A DNA stretch of 64,000 nt from Phenylobacterium sp. (GCF_004299445.1 NZ_SCTC01000074.1:1-64000); one strand, 5' to 3'; positions 1 to 8,536 are shown, counted from the first letter of the stretch. Translations and numbers: made by a program. The notes: generated by a model from the sequence alone, not told the origin.

Positions 1-761
1 CTGGCGCCCAGGGCGGCGAGGACACCACCGCGCGCGGGCGTGCCCGCGCCATAGACCAGCACCGCCTTGGCGACGCGTTTCGCCGCGATGACGGCGCCGG
101 CCGCCCAGATCTGGAACTCGGTGTCGCCCAGGGCGGGCGGACACTCGAACGACAGCGCCTGTAGCCCCGCGTCCTCGAGCCTCACAATCGACTTCGGGTT
201 CGTGTCTGCGAGGCGCCCCACGACCAGAAGCGTGATCGGTTTCACCACGGTCACAACGGTCAGCAGCGACGCCGGCGGCACCCCGTCCGCGTCCAGGATC
301 TCGCAAATCACGCCCAGCTTCACCAGGCTGCCGGCTTCCTTCAGGCGCGCGACCAATTCGGTGCGCCCCTTCAGGCCAGACAGGCTTGTGTAGGAGATCG
401 GCACGATCAGGCTGAGGTGTTGGGCGGTGTCCGACCTCAGCCGGCTGATGCCCCGGGCGATAGTCGCCAGATCGACCCGCAGCAACTCGGCCGACGAGAG
501 CTGGCTTACCTGCTGGGGCGTCAGCTCGTCTTCGCCGTTGTAGCGCTGCAGCATAACGCGCCGGATGAGGCGGAATCCGATGCGCGTGAAGCCTTTTGCC
601 TCGAACACCGGATCGAGTGTGGCGGTGACACGAACCTGTCGACCGTCCGCCGTCGTGAACGGCGCGCAGGGATCGGCCTCAGTCGGCGCCTGATTGGCCG
701 ACGGGGAGGCATCGAGGTCTTCGACGTCTACGACGGGGGCTTCGTCCACAACACAACTCAC
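1..761 (-). CDS. Hypothetical protein, N-terminal part only (runs off the window)
   Basis: An open frame on the minus strand runs without a stop from 761 to the window edge, about 253 codons. It begins at one of two in-frame GTG codons (761 or 749), just after an in-frame TAG, and there is no ATG nearby. The first 35 residues are acidic and proline-rich. The rest alternates hydrophobic strands and helices, with segments such as HLSLIVPISYTSL and VLVYGAGTPARGG. The pattern loosely recalls the second half of a degenerate EAL-type barrel, but no EAL motif or metal ligands are visible. I do not recognise the family. The C-terminus lies outside the window, so the full length is unknown. Confidence 0.6.
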   Translation of the reverse strand, partial: MSCVVDEAPVVDVEDLDASPSANQAPTEADPCAPFTTADGRQVRVTATLDPVFEAKGFTRIGFRLIRRVMLQRYNGEDELTPQQVSQLSSAELLRVDLATIARGISRLRSDTAQHLSLIVPISYTSLSGLKGRTELVARLKEAGSLVKLGVICEILDADGVPPASLLTVVTVVKPITLLVVGRLADTNPKSIVRLEDAGLQALSFECPPALGDTEFQIWAAGAVIAAKRVAKAVLVYGAGTPARGGVLAALGA

Positions 762-787
762 GAATGTGCCTGGAGCGAATGTGATCT

Positions 788-807
788 AACCGGGTGGACG
801 CCCGGTT
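788..807. repeat. Small inverted repeat between the partial gene and the P-loop kinase
   Basis: AACCGGG at 788-794 and CCCGGTT at 801-807 form a 7-bp perfect stem around a 6-base loop. It lies 27 bp upstream of the GTG start of the leftmost gene and about 100 bp downstream of the kinase stop. There is no T-run on either side, so an operator or a weak attenuating hairpin is as likely as a terminator. The remaining ~100 bp up to 910 show nothing recognisable. Confidence 0.3.
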
Positions 808-910
808 AACCGGCGAATGCGAAAATTCGTCGCAGGAGCGTCTCGACCGTGGCGGCCGCGTCGTGCGGGTCGCGGGCGTTGGGGCCCGCGAACAGTAGGG
901 ACGTCCGCGA

Positions 911-1444
911 TCAGGTGACGGTGACGACCATCTCGCCTTCGTCGATGGGCGCCTGGAAACTTTCAAGGAAACCGGCGAGGACATCGACGCCGATGGGGAA
1001 CGCCGCGTTCGCGTCGAAGCGCCGGCTTCTCGCCTCCAGGCGATCACGCAGGATGGGCTCAGGCGCCTTTAGGTAAACGAGCAGCCAGGCGCCGCCCGCC
1101 GCCTCGACCAGTTCCTTGAAGTCGTCGCGGTGCGCGCGGCTCCAGAAACTGGAATCTACGACCACTGACTGTCTCGCGGCCAAGCGCCGGCGCAGGACGT
1201 CTTTGAGGGTTTCCCGCGCGGTGGCCACATGTTCGGGGTACTGTTCCGGCGCGTAGTCCAACCCATATCTGCCAAAACGGGCCCAGATCTCTTCGTCGAT
1301 CGACAGCCGCGCGAAGCCCTTCGACGCAAGCTTCAGAGAGAAGCTGGTCTTGCCACTCCCGGCGACGCCGCACATCAGGACGACCAGCCCCGGCTCAGGG
1401 GTCAGCATCGACAGGGCAGCATCTTCTGTCAGCGGCGCATGCAT
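911..1444 (-). CDS. P-loop ATP-binding kinase-like protein (AAA_33 / zeta-toxin-like fold)
   Basis: A 177-residue predicted cytoplasmic NTP-binding protein. A Walker A motif, GVAGSGKTS, lies near residues 26-34 and is followed by a DEEIW segment and a VVVDSSFW strand that fits Walker B. A C-terminal LEARSRR segment resembles the arginine-rich lid of small-molecule kinases. Length and layout match the AAA_33 family of predicted kinases, which phosphorylate small molecules or, in zeta toxins, UDP-sugars. No antitoxin-like gene lies beside it, so a toxin role is not supported. The ATG at 1444 is the first in-frame start. The substrate is unknown. Confidence 0.8.
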   Translation of the reverse strand: MHAPLTEDAALSMLTPEPGLVVLMCGVAGSGKTSFSLKLASKGFARLSIDEEIWARFGRYGLDYAPEQYPEHVATARETLKDVLRRRLAARQSVVVDSSFWSRAHRDDFKELVEAAGGAWLLVYLKAPEPILRDRLEARSRRFDANAAFPIGVDVLAGFLESFQAPIDEGEMVVTVT

Positions 1445-1547
1445 GGGAGGGTTCCTTAGAGTTGACCCTTACGATGCGAATGGCAGTAGGCGCCCGGGGC
1501 GCGATGCCCATCTCCACCCAACGCCCCGCCCTTCTCCTGACCTCATC

Positions 1548-1607
1548 ACCCCTCCCCTTTTTCGCCAAGGCTACGAAGGGCTGCCCCTCCCCATTGGGGG
1601 AGGGAAA
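1548..1607. repeat. GC-rich hairpin repeat (CCCTCCCC family)
   Basis: CCCTCCCC at 1585-1592 pairs with GGGGAGGG at 1597-1604 around a short loop. A second CCCTCCCC lies at about 1549-1557. The same motif recurs at 6828-6968. This copy begins immediately after the stop of korB (read on the minus strand) and may also serve as a 3' stem for the kor mRNA, though no T-run follows it. The surrounding 1445-1610 holds no gene. Confidence 0.55.
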
Positions 1608-1610
1608 GGG

Positions 1611-2666
1611 TCAGCGGAGAGACTGGTTGATGCGGGCCAGGGCCGTCTGCCCCGGCACCAGCTCGTGCTCGTTCAGCTGGTTCAGCGGCGTCTCGACCGT
1701 GTCGACGGCGTCGTGCAGGTCGCCGGCCTTGGGATCGACGAACAACAGCCCGGTGACGATCTGGCCCCTTGCCTGCCGCGCCTGGAGATAACCCAGGGCC
1801 TGGGCGCGGCTGTTCGGATTGTAGAGCTCGTTCAGCTTGTGCAGCGACAGCACCGAGCCGTCGTGCTGCTGCACCCGCACCGTCTCGCCGGGCTTGTAGT
1901 CGACCTTGATCTCGTCGCGGGGCGTGATCACGTCCAGACGGTTCACCGCCTCGTTGTGCTCGCGCACATAGTCGAAGCTCTTGGTCGAGCCGTTGTGGTT
2001 GTTGAACTGCACGCACGGGCTGATGCAGTCGATGAAGGCCGCACCCTTGTGGCTCAGGCCGGCCTTGATGAGCGGGACCAGCTGGTCCTTGTCGCCCGAG
2101 AAGCTGCGCCCCACGAACGTGGCGCCCATCTGCAGCGCAAGGCTGACCATGTCGATGCCGGCGTCAGTGTTGACCACACCGCGCTTGGACTTGGAGCCCT
2201 TGTCGGACGTGGCCGAGAACTGGCCCTTGGTGAGGCCGTACACGCCGTTGTTCTCGACGATGTAGAGCATGTTCACGCTGCGCCGGATGGCGTGGGCGAA
2301 TTGGCCCAGGCCGATCGAGGCGCTATCGCCGTCGCCCGATACGCCAAGGTAGATGAGGTCGCGGTTGGCGAGGTTGGCCCCCGTCAGCACCGAAGGCATG
2401 CGACCGTGCACGGTGTTGAAGCCGTGCGAGTTGCCCAGGAAGTAGTCCGGCGTCTTCGACGAGCAGCCGATGCCGGACAGCTTGGCCACCCGATGCGGCG
2501 GCAGCTCCAGCTCGAAACAGGCCTGGATGATTGCGGCCGAGATCGAGTCATGGCCGCAACCGGCGCAGAGCGTCGAAACCGATCCCTCGTAGTCGCGGCG
2601 GGTATAGCCCAGGCTGTTGGTCGGCAGCTTGGGGTGATGCAGTTGGGGCTTGAGGATGTAGGTCAT
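1611..2666 (-). CDS. korB: 2-oxoacid:ferredoxin oxidoreductase, beta (TPP-binding) subunit
   Basis: 351 residues. This is the thiamine-diphosphate subunit of an enzyme that oxidatively decarboxylates a 2-oxoacid (2-oxoglutarate by family resemblance) to an acyl-CoA, passing electrons to ferredoxin. A CAGCGHD motif (Cys34 and Cys37), Cys68 in GIGCSS and a later ISPC cysteine are the four candidate 4Fe-4S ligands of KorB-type proteins. GDGDSASIG followed about 30 residues later by NNGVYGLTKGQ is the Mg-TPP binding signature. Its ATG overlaps the korA stop by 4 bp, indicating translational coupling in an operon with korA and the flavoprotein upstream. The exact 2-oxoacid cannot be read from sequence. 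Confidence 0.92.
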   Translation of the reverse strand: MTYILKPQLHHPKLPTNSLGYTRRDYEGSVSTLCAGCGHDSISAAIIQACFELELPPHRVAKLSGIGCSSKTPDYFLGNSHGFNTVHGRMPSVLTGANLANRDLIYLGVSGDGDSASIGLGQFAHAIRRSVNMLYIVENNGVYGLTKGQFSATSDKGSKSKRGVVNTDAGIDMVSLALQMGATFVGRSFSGDKDQLVPLIKAGLSHKGAAFIDCISPCVQFNNHNGSTKSFDYVREHNEAVNRLDVITPRDEIKVDYKPGETVRVQQHDGSVLSLHKLNELYNPNSRAQALGYLQARQARGQIVTGLLFVDPKAGDLHDAVDTVETPLNQLNEHELVPGQTALARINQSLR

Positions 2667-4522
2667 TCCGCCGCCTCGCTCTGGCCAAGCTGCATTCGGC
2701 GCGCAATCTCGCCGGCGATGTAGCGCGCCGTGATCGGCGTGCCGTCGTAGTGGAGCATCGAGACCAGCTTGGCCGGATCGACCTCGCCCTCGGTCATGAG
2801 CAGCGTCTTGAGCTGCGCGTCGCGATTCTGTTCGACCAGGAACACGCGGTCGTGCTGGTCGATGAAGTCGAACACCTGGTCGGCGAACGGGAAGCCACGA
2901 ATTCGCAGCGCGTCCAGGCTGCGGCCCTCGGCCTCCAGCATCTCCAGCGCCTCATGCATCGCCGGCGTCGTGGACCCGAAGTAGATCACACCGTCCCGGG
3001 TCTTGCGCTTGCCGGCCCGCAGCACCGGCGCAGGCACCAGGGCCTTGGCGGTGTCGAACTTGCGGAGCAGGCGCTCCATGTTGTCGACGTAGACCGCCCC
3101 TTCCTCCGAATAGCGGGCGTAGGGGTTCCGCGAGGTGCCGCGCGTGAAGTAGCCGCCCAAGGTCGGGTGCGTGCCGGGATAGGTACGGTACGGAATGCCG
3201 TCGCCGTCGACGTCCTTATAGCGGCCGAAGTCCGCGCCGGCCTCGAGCTGCTCGGCGGTCATTACCTTGCCGCGGTCGAGCTTGCGGCTGTCATCCCACT
3301 GGAAGGGATGGGTCAGCCACTCGTTCATGCCGATGTCGAGGTCGAGCATGACGAAGACGGTGGTTTGCAGACGATCGGCCAGGTCGAAGGCCTGAGCGCC
3401 CATCTCGAAGCACTCGCCCGGATCGGCCGGCAACAGCATCGGGTGCTTGGTGTCTCCGTGGCCGGCATAGGCGGCGGCCAGCAGGTCGGCCTGCTGCGTG
3501 CGCGTCGGCATGCCCGTGGACGGCCCGCCCCGCTGCACATCGAAGATCACCGCGGGAATCTCGGCGAAGTAGCTGAGGCCGATGAACTCGGTCATCAGCG
3601 AGATGCCCGGGCCCGAGGTGGCCGTGAACGAACGGCATCCGTTCCAGCCAGCGCCCACCACGATGCCGATCGAGGCGATCTCGTCCTCGGCCTGGACGAT
3701 GGCGAAGCGGTTCTTGCCGGTCTCGGGGTCGACGCGCAGGTCCTGGCAGTACCCGGTGAAGGCCTCGGCCAGCGAGGTCGACGGCGTGATCGGGTACCAG
3801 GCGCAGACGGTGGCTCCGCCATAGACGGCGCCCAGGGCGGCGGCGTTGTTGCCCTCGACATAGATCCGGTCGCCCACCGCATCGGCGCGGCGCACCTGCA
3901 GGGGCAGCGGGGCCAGGAACTTCTGCACATAGCTCAGGCCCATGTGCAGGGCCTCGACGTTGGCCTTGATCAGGCGGTCCTTGCCGGCGAAATCGTCGGC
4001 GAGCAGGTCCTCGATCGCCTGGATCTCCATGCCGAGAAGGCCCGCCAGCGCCCCCACATAGATGGTGTTCTTGAACAGCTGGCGCTCGCGCGGCAGCTCG
4101 TAGGCCTCGTTGCACATGGCCGTCAGCGGCACGCCGATGACCGTGATGTCGTCGCGGAACTTCGACGGCGGGATCGCCCGGGTCGAGTCGTAAAACAGGA
4201 ACCCGCCGCTCTCGATCTCGGCCACGTCGCGGTCCCAGGTCTGCGGGTTCATCGCGACCATGAGGTCGACGCCGCCGCGCCGGCCGAGGTGCCCGGCCTC
4301 GGTGATGCGGACCTCATACCAGGTGGGCAGACCCTGGATGTTCGATGGGAAGATGTTGCGGGCTGCCACCGGCACGCCCATCCGCATGACCGAGCGGGCG
4401 AACAGGCCGTTGGCGCTGGCCGAGCCCGAGCCGTTGACGTTTGCGAACTTGACCACGAAGTCGTTGACGCGGGACTTACCCCCCACGGACACGCCCCCTT
4501 GGGACTGGGCAGCCTCAGGCAT
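2663..4522 (-). CDS. korA: 2-oxoacid:ferredoxin oxidoreductase, fused gamma-alpha subunit
   Basis: 619 residues. The N-terminal ~200 residues form the POR-gamma domain (NGSGSASANGLFARSVMRMG, then GGVDLMVAMNP). From about 215 onward comes the alpha (PYR) domain, with GNNAAALGAVYGG and WYPITPSTSLAEAF, which builds the TPP active site with KorB. A C-terminal transketolase-like domain contains FLVEQNRDAQL. The gamma-alpha fusion and length are typical of KorA. The gene overlaps the 3' end of the flavoprotein gene by 8 bp and korB by 4 bp, so the three are surely co-transcribed. Together with KorB it forms the catalytic heterodimer in the cytoplasm. Confidence 0.92.
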   Translation of the reverse strand: MPEAAQSQGGVSVGGKSRVNDFVVKFANVNGSGSASANGLFARSVMRMGVPVAARNIFPSNIQGLPTWYEVRITEAGHLGRRGGVDLMVAMNPQTWDRDVAEIESGGFLFYDSTRAIPPSKFRDDITVIGVPLTAMCNEAYELPRERQLFKNTIYVGALAGLLGMEIQAIEDLLADDFAGKDRLIKANVEALHMGLSYVQKFLAPLPLQVRRADAVGDRIYVEGNNAAALGAVYGGATVCAWYPITPSTSLAEAFTGYCQDLRVDPETGKNRFAIVQAEDEIASIGIVVGAGWNGCRSFTATSGPGISLMTEFIGLSYFAEIPAVIFDVQRGGPSTGMPTRTQQADLLAAAYAGHGDTKHPMLLPADPGECFEMGAQAFDLADRLQTTVFVMLDLDIGMNEWLTHPFQWDDSRKLDRGKVMTAEQLEAGADFGRYKDVDGDGIPYRTYPGTHPTLGGYFTRGTSRNPYARYSEEGAVYVDNMERLLRKFDTAKALVPAPVLRAGKRKTRDGVIYFGSTTPAMHEALEMLEAEGRSLDALRIRGFPFADQVFDFIDQHDRVFLVEQNRDAQLKTLLMTEGEVDPAKLVSMLHYDGTPITARYIAGEIARRMQLGQSEAAE

Positions 4523-6299
4523 TGCACCCCCCGGCGTGCGTCATCTCGAGGTAGAACTTCTGCATGTCCCAGGCGCCGGTTGGGCACCGCTCGGCGCAGA
4601 GGCCGCAGTGCAGGCAGACGTCCTCGTCCTTGGCCATCACCCGGCCGGTGGGCAGCTTGCCCGAGACGTAGAGGTCCTGGGTCAGGTTGACCGCCGGGGC
4701 CTTGAGGCGTCCGCGCAGGTCGTCCTCCTCGCCCTCTTCGGTGAAAGTGATGCAGTCCATCGGACAGATGTCGACGCAGGCGTCACACTCGATGCAAAGC
4801 TTGTCGGCGAAGACCGTCTGCACGTCGCAGTTCAGGCAGCGCTGAGCCTCCTTGAGCCCCAGCTCGCGGTCGAAGCCCAGCTCGACCTCGAGGCGCACGC
4901 TGGCCAGCGCCTCGGCCTTGTCGCGCATCGGGACGCGGTAGCGCAGGTCGTTGGAGACGTCGTTGTCGTAGCTCCACTCGTGGATGCCCATCTTCTGGCT
5001 GACCAGAGTGGCGCCCGGCGGCGGACGGTCGGCGACGTCCTGGCCCTGGCAGAACTTGTGGATCGAGACCGCCGCCTCGTGTCCGTGCGCCACGGCCCAG
5101 ATGATGTTCTTGGGTCCGAAGGCCGCGTCACCGCCGAAGAAGACGTTCGGGATGGTCGACTGGAAGCTGGCGGCGTCCACCTTGGGCATATGCCATTCGT
5201 CGAACTCGAGGCCGATGTCGTCCTCGATCCACGGGAAGGCGTTCTCCTGGCCCACGGCCACCAGCACATCGTCGCACTCGTGGTGTTCGTCCGGCTCGCC
5301 CGACGGGACGAGCCGGCGCCTGCCCCGCTCGTCGTACTCCGCCTTGACCACCTCGAAGACGACGCCGGTCAGCTTGCCGTTCTCGTGCGTGAAAGCCTTG
5401 GGGACCCGGAAGTTGAGGATCGGGATGTCCTCGTGCATCGCGTCCTCCTTCTCCCAGGGGGACGCCTTCATCTCCTCGAAGCCCGAGCGGACGATCACCT
5501 TGACGCTTTCGCCGCCCAGGCGTCGCGAGGTGCGGCAGCAGTCCATGGCGGTGTTGCCGCCGCCCAGGACGATGACCCGCTTGCCGATCTTCTCGATGTG
5601 CCCGAACGAGACGCTGGAGAGCCAGTCGATGCCGATATGGACGTTCGCCGCGGCCTCGGCGCGCCCAGGAATGTCCAGGTCCCGGCCGCGCGGCGCGCCC
5701 GAACCCACGAACACCGCGTCATAGCCCTCGGCCAGCAGCGCCTTCAGGCTGTCGATGCGATGGCCGAACTTCATCTCGATGCCGCCGAGAGCGGCGATGT
5801 AGCCCACCTCCTCGTCGATCACCTCTTCGGGCAGGCGAAAGCGCGGAATCTGGCTGCGGATCATGCCGGCGGACTTGGTCTCGCCGTCGAAGATGGTGAT
5901 CTGGTAGCCCAGCGGCGCCAGGTCGCGCGCCACCGTCAGCGAGGCCGGACCGCAGCCCACCAGCGCCACGCGCTTTCCGTTGGAATGGCTGACCGGCGGC
6001 GGCATCCGCCCCTCGACGTCGCCCTTGTTATCGGCCGCAACCCGCTTCAGCCGGCAGATCGCCACCGGCTCCTCCTCGACGCGGCCCCGCCGGCATGCCG
6101 GCTCGCAGGGGCGGTCGCAGGTGCGTCCAAGAACGCCTGGGAAGACGTTGGACTTCCAGTTGATCATGTAGGCGTCGGCGTAGCGGCCGTCGGCGATCAG
6201 TCGGATGTACTCGGGGACCGGGGTGTGGGCCGGACAGGCCCATTGGCAATCGACAACCTTGTGAAAGTAGTCGGCGCCAACCTCACGCGTGCGCTGCAA
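4515..6299 (-). CDS. GltD-like FAD/NAD(P) oxidoreductase with C-terminal double 4Fe-4S ferredoxin domain
   Basis: 594 residues. The N-terminal cysteine cluster (CQWACPAHTPVPEY, then CDRPCEPACRRG) is that of GltD-family iron-sulfur proteins. An FAD Rossmann motif, VGCGPASL, lies near residue 112 and a second nucleotide-binding motif, VLGGGNTAMD, near residue 250. The C-terminus carries two 4Fe-4S motifs, CIECDACVDICP and CLHCGLCAERCP. The likely role is moving electrons between KorAB and the NAD(P) pool, replacing free ferredoxin plus a reductase. The start is TTG at 6299: an in-frame TGA lies two codons upstream, no Met occurs before residue 47, and a GGAAGTGAG ribosome-binding site fits. It heads the operon with korA and korB. 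Confidence 0.88.
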   Translation of the reverse strand: MQRTREVGADYFHKVVDCQWACPAHTPVPEYIRLIADGRYADAYMINWKSNVFPGVLGRTCDRPCEPACRRGRVEEEPVAICRLKRVAADNKGDVEGRMPPPVSHSNGKRVALVGCGPASLTVARDLAPLGYQITIFDGETKSAGMIRSQIPRFRLPEEVIDEEVGYIAALGGIEMKFGHRIDSLKALLAEGYDAVFVGSGAPRGRDLDIPGRAEAAANVHIGIDWLSSVSFGHIEKIGKRVIVLGGGNTAMDCCRTSRRLGGESVKVIVRSGFEEMKASPWEKEDAMHEDIPILNFRVPKAFTHENGKLTGVVFEVVKAEYDERGRRRLVPSGEPDEHHECDDVLVAVGQENAFPWIEDDIGLEFDEWHMPKVDAASFQSTIPNVFFGGDAAFGPKNIIWAVAHGHEAAVSIHKFCQGQDVADRPPPGATLVSQKMGIHEWSYDNDVSNDLRYRVPMRDKAEALASVRLEVELGFDRELGLKEAQRCLNCDVQTVFADKLCIECDACVDICPMDCITFTEEGEEDDLRGRLKAPAVNLTQDLYVSGKLPTGRVMAKDEDVCLHCGLCAERCPTGAWDMQKFYLEMTHAGGCNA

Positions 6300-6635
6300 A
6301 GCTCACTTCCTTCCTGGGCGCTCTACTCCCGAGGTCGTGAGTCTCATCTGCACTCGGGCAGAGATGGCTCCGCAGCCCCGACGCGGCGTTAAGGTCGAAG
6401 GTTAAGTCCCACACCCTACGGAAGCCAACCGATTCATGGTCGGGGTTCACCGATTTCCACGCAGAGCGACCTCGACCACCTCGGTTCGCTCCGATTCCGC
6501 GAGGCAGGATCTTCCACACCAGACTGTGATCGCGGCCGGGAAGTTTCGCGCAGCTCCGATGTTGGCGAGTGTGACAGGTAAATGATACCTTAATCGCGGG
6601 AGAGGCTCCGCCTTGTGCGGAGGAATGGGAGACTC
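6300..6635. other. 336-bp divergent intergenic region with the kor operon promoter
   Basis: This lies between the TTG start of the kor flavoprotein (minus strand) and a small protein gene (plus strand). It contains a direct repeat, GTTAAGGTCGAAGGTTAAG (6387-6405; two GTTAAG copies 13 bp apart), upstream of the kor operon, which could be a regulator site. TTGGCG at 6562 with GATACC 16 bp further on is a weak promoter candidate for the small gene. No RNA gene or credible additional reading frame is visible. Confidence 0.4.
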
Positions 6636-6821
6636 ATGGACATGCCCGAGATCAGCGTGCCCGAAAACGCGCCCGTCAGCTTCGACGCATTCGACGACCT
6701 TCCGGCCTCGTCGCTGTCGCCGCTCGACCCGACGGACTCCTTCAACCTGCACCGCGCCATCAACGAGCGCCGCGCCCAGGTCGAGAACGCCGAGCTGCTG
6801 AAGCACCTGCGGTCGCTCTGA
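6636..6821 (+). CDS. Small hypothetical protein (61 aa)
   Basis: 61 residues from ATG 6636, preceded by GGAGGAATGGGAG as the ribosome-binding region; a GTG at 6615 in the same frame would add seven residues but overlaps that site. The N-terminal half is acidic and rich in Pro and Ser. The C-terminal half (from about residue 40) is a charged amphipathic helix with NLHRAINERRAQVENAELLKHL. There is no membrane segment or cysteine. I do not recognise a family. Good codon structure and the Shine-Dalgarno sequence argue that it is real. It is followed at once by a hairpin repeat element. Confidence 0.6.
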   Translation: MDMPEISVPENAPVSFDAFDDLPASSLSPLDPTDSFNLHRAINERRAQVENAELLKHLRSL

Positions 6822-6827
6822 AATCAT

Positions 6828-6968
6828 CCCTCCCCTTCATGGGGAGGGTGGCGAGCGAAGCGAGACGGGTGGGGAGGTCAAGATCCTCCCCGACCTCCGC
6901 ACTCTGGCCTATCTATACTTCTCCACCCTGGCGGCTACGCCGCCTGTCCCTCCCGATGAAGGGGAGGG
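6828..6968. repeat. 141-bp intergenic element with 13-bp terminal inverted repeats
   Basis: The left end CCCTCCCCTTCAT (6828-6840) is repeated inverted at the right end, ATGAAGGGGAGGG (6956-6968). Each end is itself a hairpin (CCCTCCCC/GGGGAGGG at the left; TCCCTCCC/GGGAGGGA at the right), and an internal GGGGAGG/CCTCCCC stem lies between. The left part carries a GCGAGCGAAGCGAGACGGGTGGGG string of a kind I recall from dispersed repeats in alphaproteobacterial genomes. A relative occurs at 1548-1607. The structure resembles a REP/MITE-like element. It lies between two gene 3' ends and codes for nothing. Confidence 0.6.
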
Positions 6969-7033
6969 AAAGAATCGAAAACGGCGCCGCCCCTGGGGGA
7001 CGGCGCCGTCTGACTGTCAGTCTGTAGCGCGGC

Positions 7034-8392
7034 TTATTCGCTGTAGCCGGCCGGCAGGTCGTCTTCCTTCATCAGGTCGTCCTTCGACACCTTCTTCTCC
7101 TTGACCTTGGCCTGGGAGACGATGAGGTCGACGACCTTGTCCTCGAAGATCGGGGCGCGCAGCTGGGCCTGGGCGTTGGGGTTCTCGCGCAGCAGGTTGT
7201 AGATCTGCTGGGCCTGAGCGCCGTACTTGCGGGCCTCGTTCATGATCGCCTGGTTCAGCTCGGCCTCGTTGACCTGGATGCTGTTGGCGCGACCGATCTC
7301 GGCCAGCACCAGGCCCAGGCGCACGCGCCGCTCGGCGATCTTGCGGTACTCCTTCTGGAGCTGCTCCTCGGTCTTCTCGGCGTCTTCAGGCGGCAGTTGG
7401 CCGGCTTCCTTGTCGGCCTGCACCTGGCCCCAGATCGAGGCGAACTCGGCTTCCACCATCTTGGGCGGCAGCGGGAAGTCGTGCTTGCTGTCCAGTTCGT
7501 CCAGCAGGGCGCGCTTCAGCTTGAAGCGGCTGGCGCCGGCGTACTGTTCTTCGAGGTTGCCGCGGACCAGTTCCTTGAGCTTGTCCAGGCTCTCCAGACC
7601 CAGGCGCGTGGCAAACTCGTCGTCGGCCGGGGCGTCGACCGGAGCCTTAACCTCCTTCACCTTGGTCTCGAACTCGGCGTCCTTGCCGGCCAGGTTGGCG
7701 GCCTGATAGTCGGCCGGGAACGTCACCTTCACGACGATGTCGCTGTCGGGCTTGGCGCCGACCAGTTGCTCCTCGAAGCCGGGGATGAACTGGCCCGAGC
7801 CCAGCACCAGCGGAACGTCCGTGGCCGTGCCGCCTTCGAAGGCCTCGCCGTCCACGCGGCCGACGAAGTCGATGATCACCTGATCGCCGTCCTTGGCCTT
7901 CACGGTCTTGCCGGTCTTGGTCTCGTAAGTGCGGTTCTGCTTGGCCAGGTCGGCGACGGCCTCGTCCACTTCCTTGTCGGTCGCGGTGTAGACGGGCTTG
8001 GTCAGCGTCAGCGTCGTGGCGTCCACCGGCGTGAACTCGGGCATCAGGTCGATGGTCAGCTCGTAGGCCAGGTCGGCCTTGCCATCCATGACGGCCTCGA
8101 TGTCGCCTTCCGGCTTCAGCTCGGGCTCGCCGGCGGGACGCAGGTTGTTGTCGTCGAGCACCTTCTGGGTGCTTTCGTTGAGGCTGGCCTGGACGACTTC
8201 GCTCATCAGCGCCTTGCCGTACAGGCGGCGCACATGGGCCGCGGGCACCTTGCCAGGGCGGAAGCCCTTCACGTTGAGGGTAGGCGCGATTTCCTTGATC
8301 CGCGCTTCCAGGCGCTCATTCAGATCGGAAACCGGAACCGTCACGCCATAGACGCGGCTCAGGCCTTCACCAGACTTCTCAACGATTTGCAT
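7034..8392 (-). CDS. tig: Trigger factor, ribosome-associated chaperone
   Basis: 452 residues. The protein binds the ribosomal exit tunnel and nascent chains and has peptidyl-prolyl isomerase activity. The N-terminal ribosome-binding domain shows the [12 protein letters not shown] signature near residue 43. The central FKBP-type domain (about 150-240) has [19 protein letters not shown]. The C-terminal chaperone helices follow. The start is the ATG at 8392 ([11 protein letters not shown], the usual N-terminus in relatives); an ATG at 8398 and a TTG at 8404 are in frame. The usual neighbours clpP and clpX are not in this window, and lon-HU lies some 21 kb away. Confidence 0.97.
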   Translation of the reverse strand: MQIVEKSGEGLSRVYGVTVPVSDLNERLEARIKEIAPTLNVKGFRPGKVPAAHVRRLYGKALMSEVVQASLNESTQKVLDDNNLRPAGEPELKPEGDIEAVMDGKADLAYELTIDLMPEFTPVDATTLTLTKPVYTATDKEVDEAVADLAKQNRTYETKTGKTVKAKDGDQVIIDFVGRVDGEAFEGGTATDVPLVLGSGQFIPGFEEQLVGAKPDSDIVVKVTFPADYQAANLAGKDAEFETKVKEVKAPVDAPADDEFATRLGLESLDKLKELVRGNLEEQYAGASRFKLKRALLDELDSKHDFPLPPKMVEAEFASIWGQVQADKEAGQLPPEDAEKTEEQLQKEYRKIAERRVRLGLVLAEIGRANSIQVNEAELNQAIMNEARKYGAQAQQIYNLLRENPNAQAQLRAPIFEDKVVDLIVSQAKVKEKKVSKDDLMKEDDLPAGYSE

Positions 8393-8536
8393 CGACATTC
8401 TCAAGTTTCCCGAACCAGGGCGGCCATCCGCCCCTGTCCGTCTTTAGGCCAAACGGGGAAGGCCGCCGAACAGGGCCCGGCGGCGCGAAGGCGCCCTTAT
8501 GTCACGCCCCGCGGGCGCCTCCAAGCCCCCTGCCCC

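Noticed and set aside
911..1444. Zeta-toxin / antitoxin module
   Set aside because: The kinase has a P-loop like zeta toxins, but no small antitoxin gene lies next to it and the closest match by pattern is the general AAA_33 family.
2750..4690. Long open frame antisense to korA
   Set aside because: High GC keeps stops rare on the opposite strand. The translation is low-complexity (Arg/His/Gly/Val-rich) with no family pattern, and korA fills the other strand with clear motifs.
4260..6392. 710-codon open frame antisense to the kor flavoprotein
   Set aside because: It has no motif of its own, while the opposite strand carries iron-sulfur and FAD motifs in register.
6388..6404. CtrA-type site upstream of the kor operon
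   Set aside because: The two TTAA halves are separated by 9 bp, not the required 7, so I list it only as a direct repeat.
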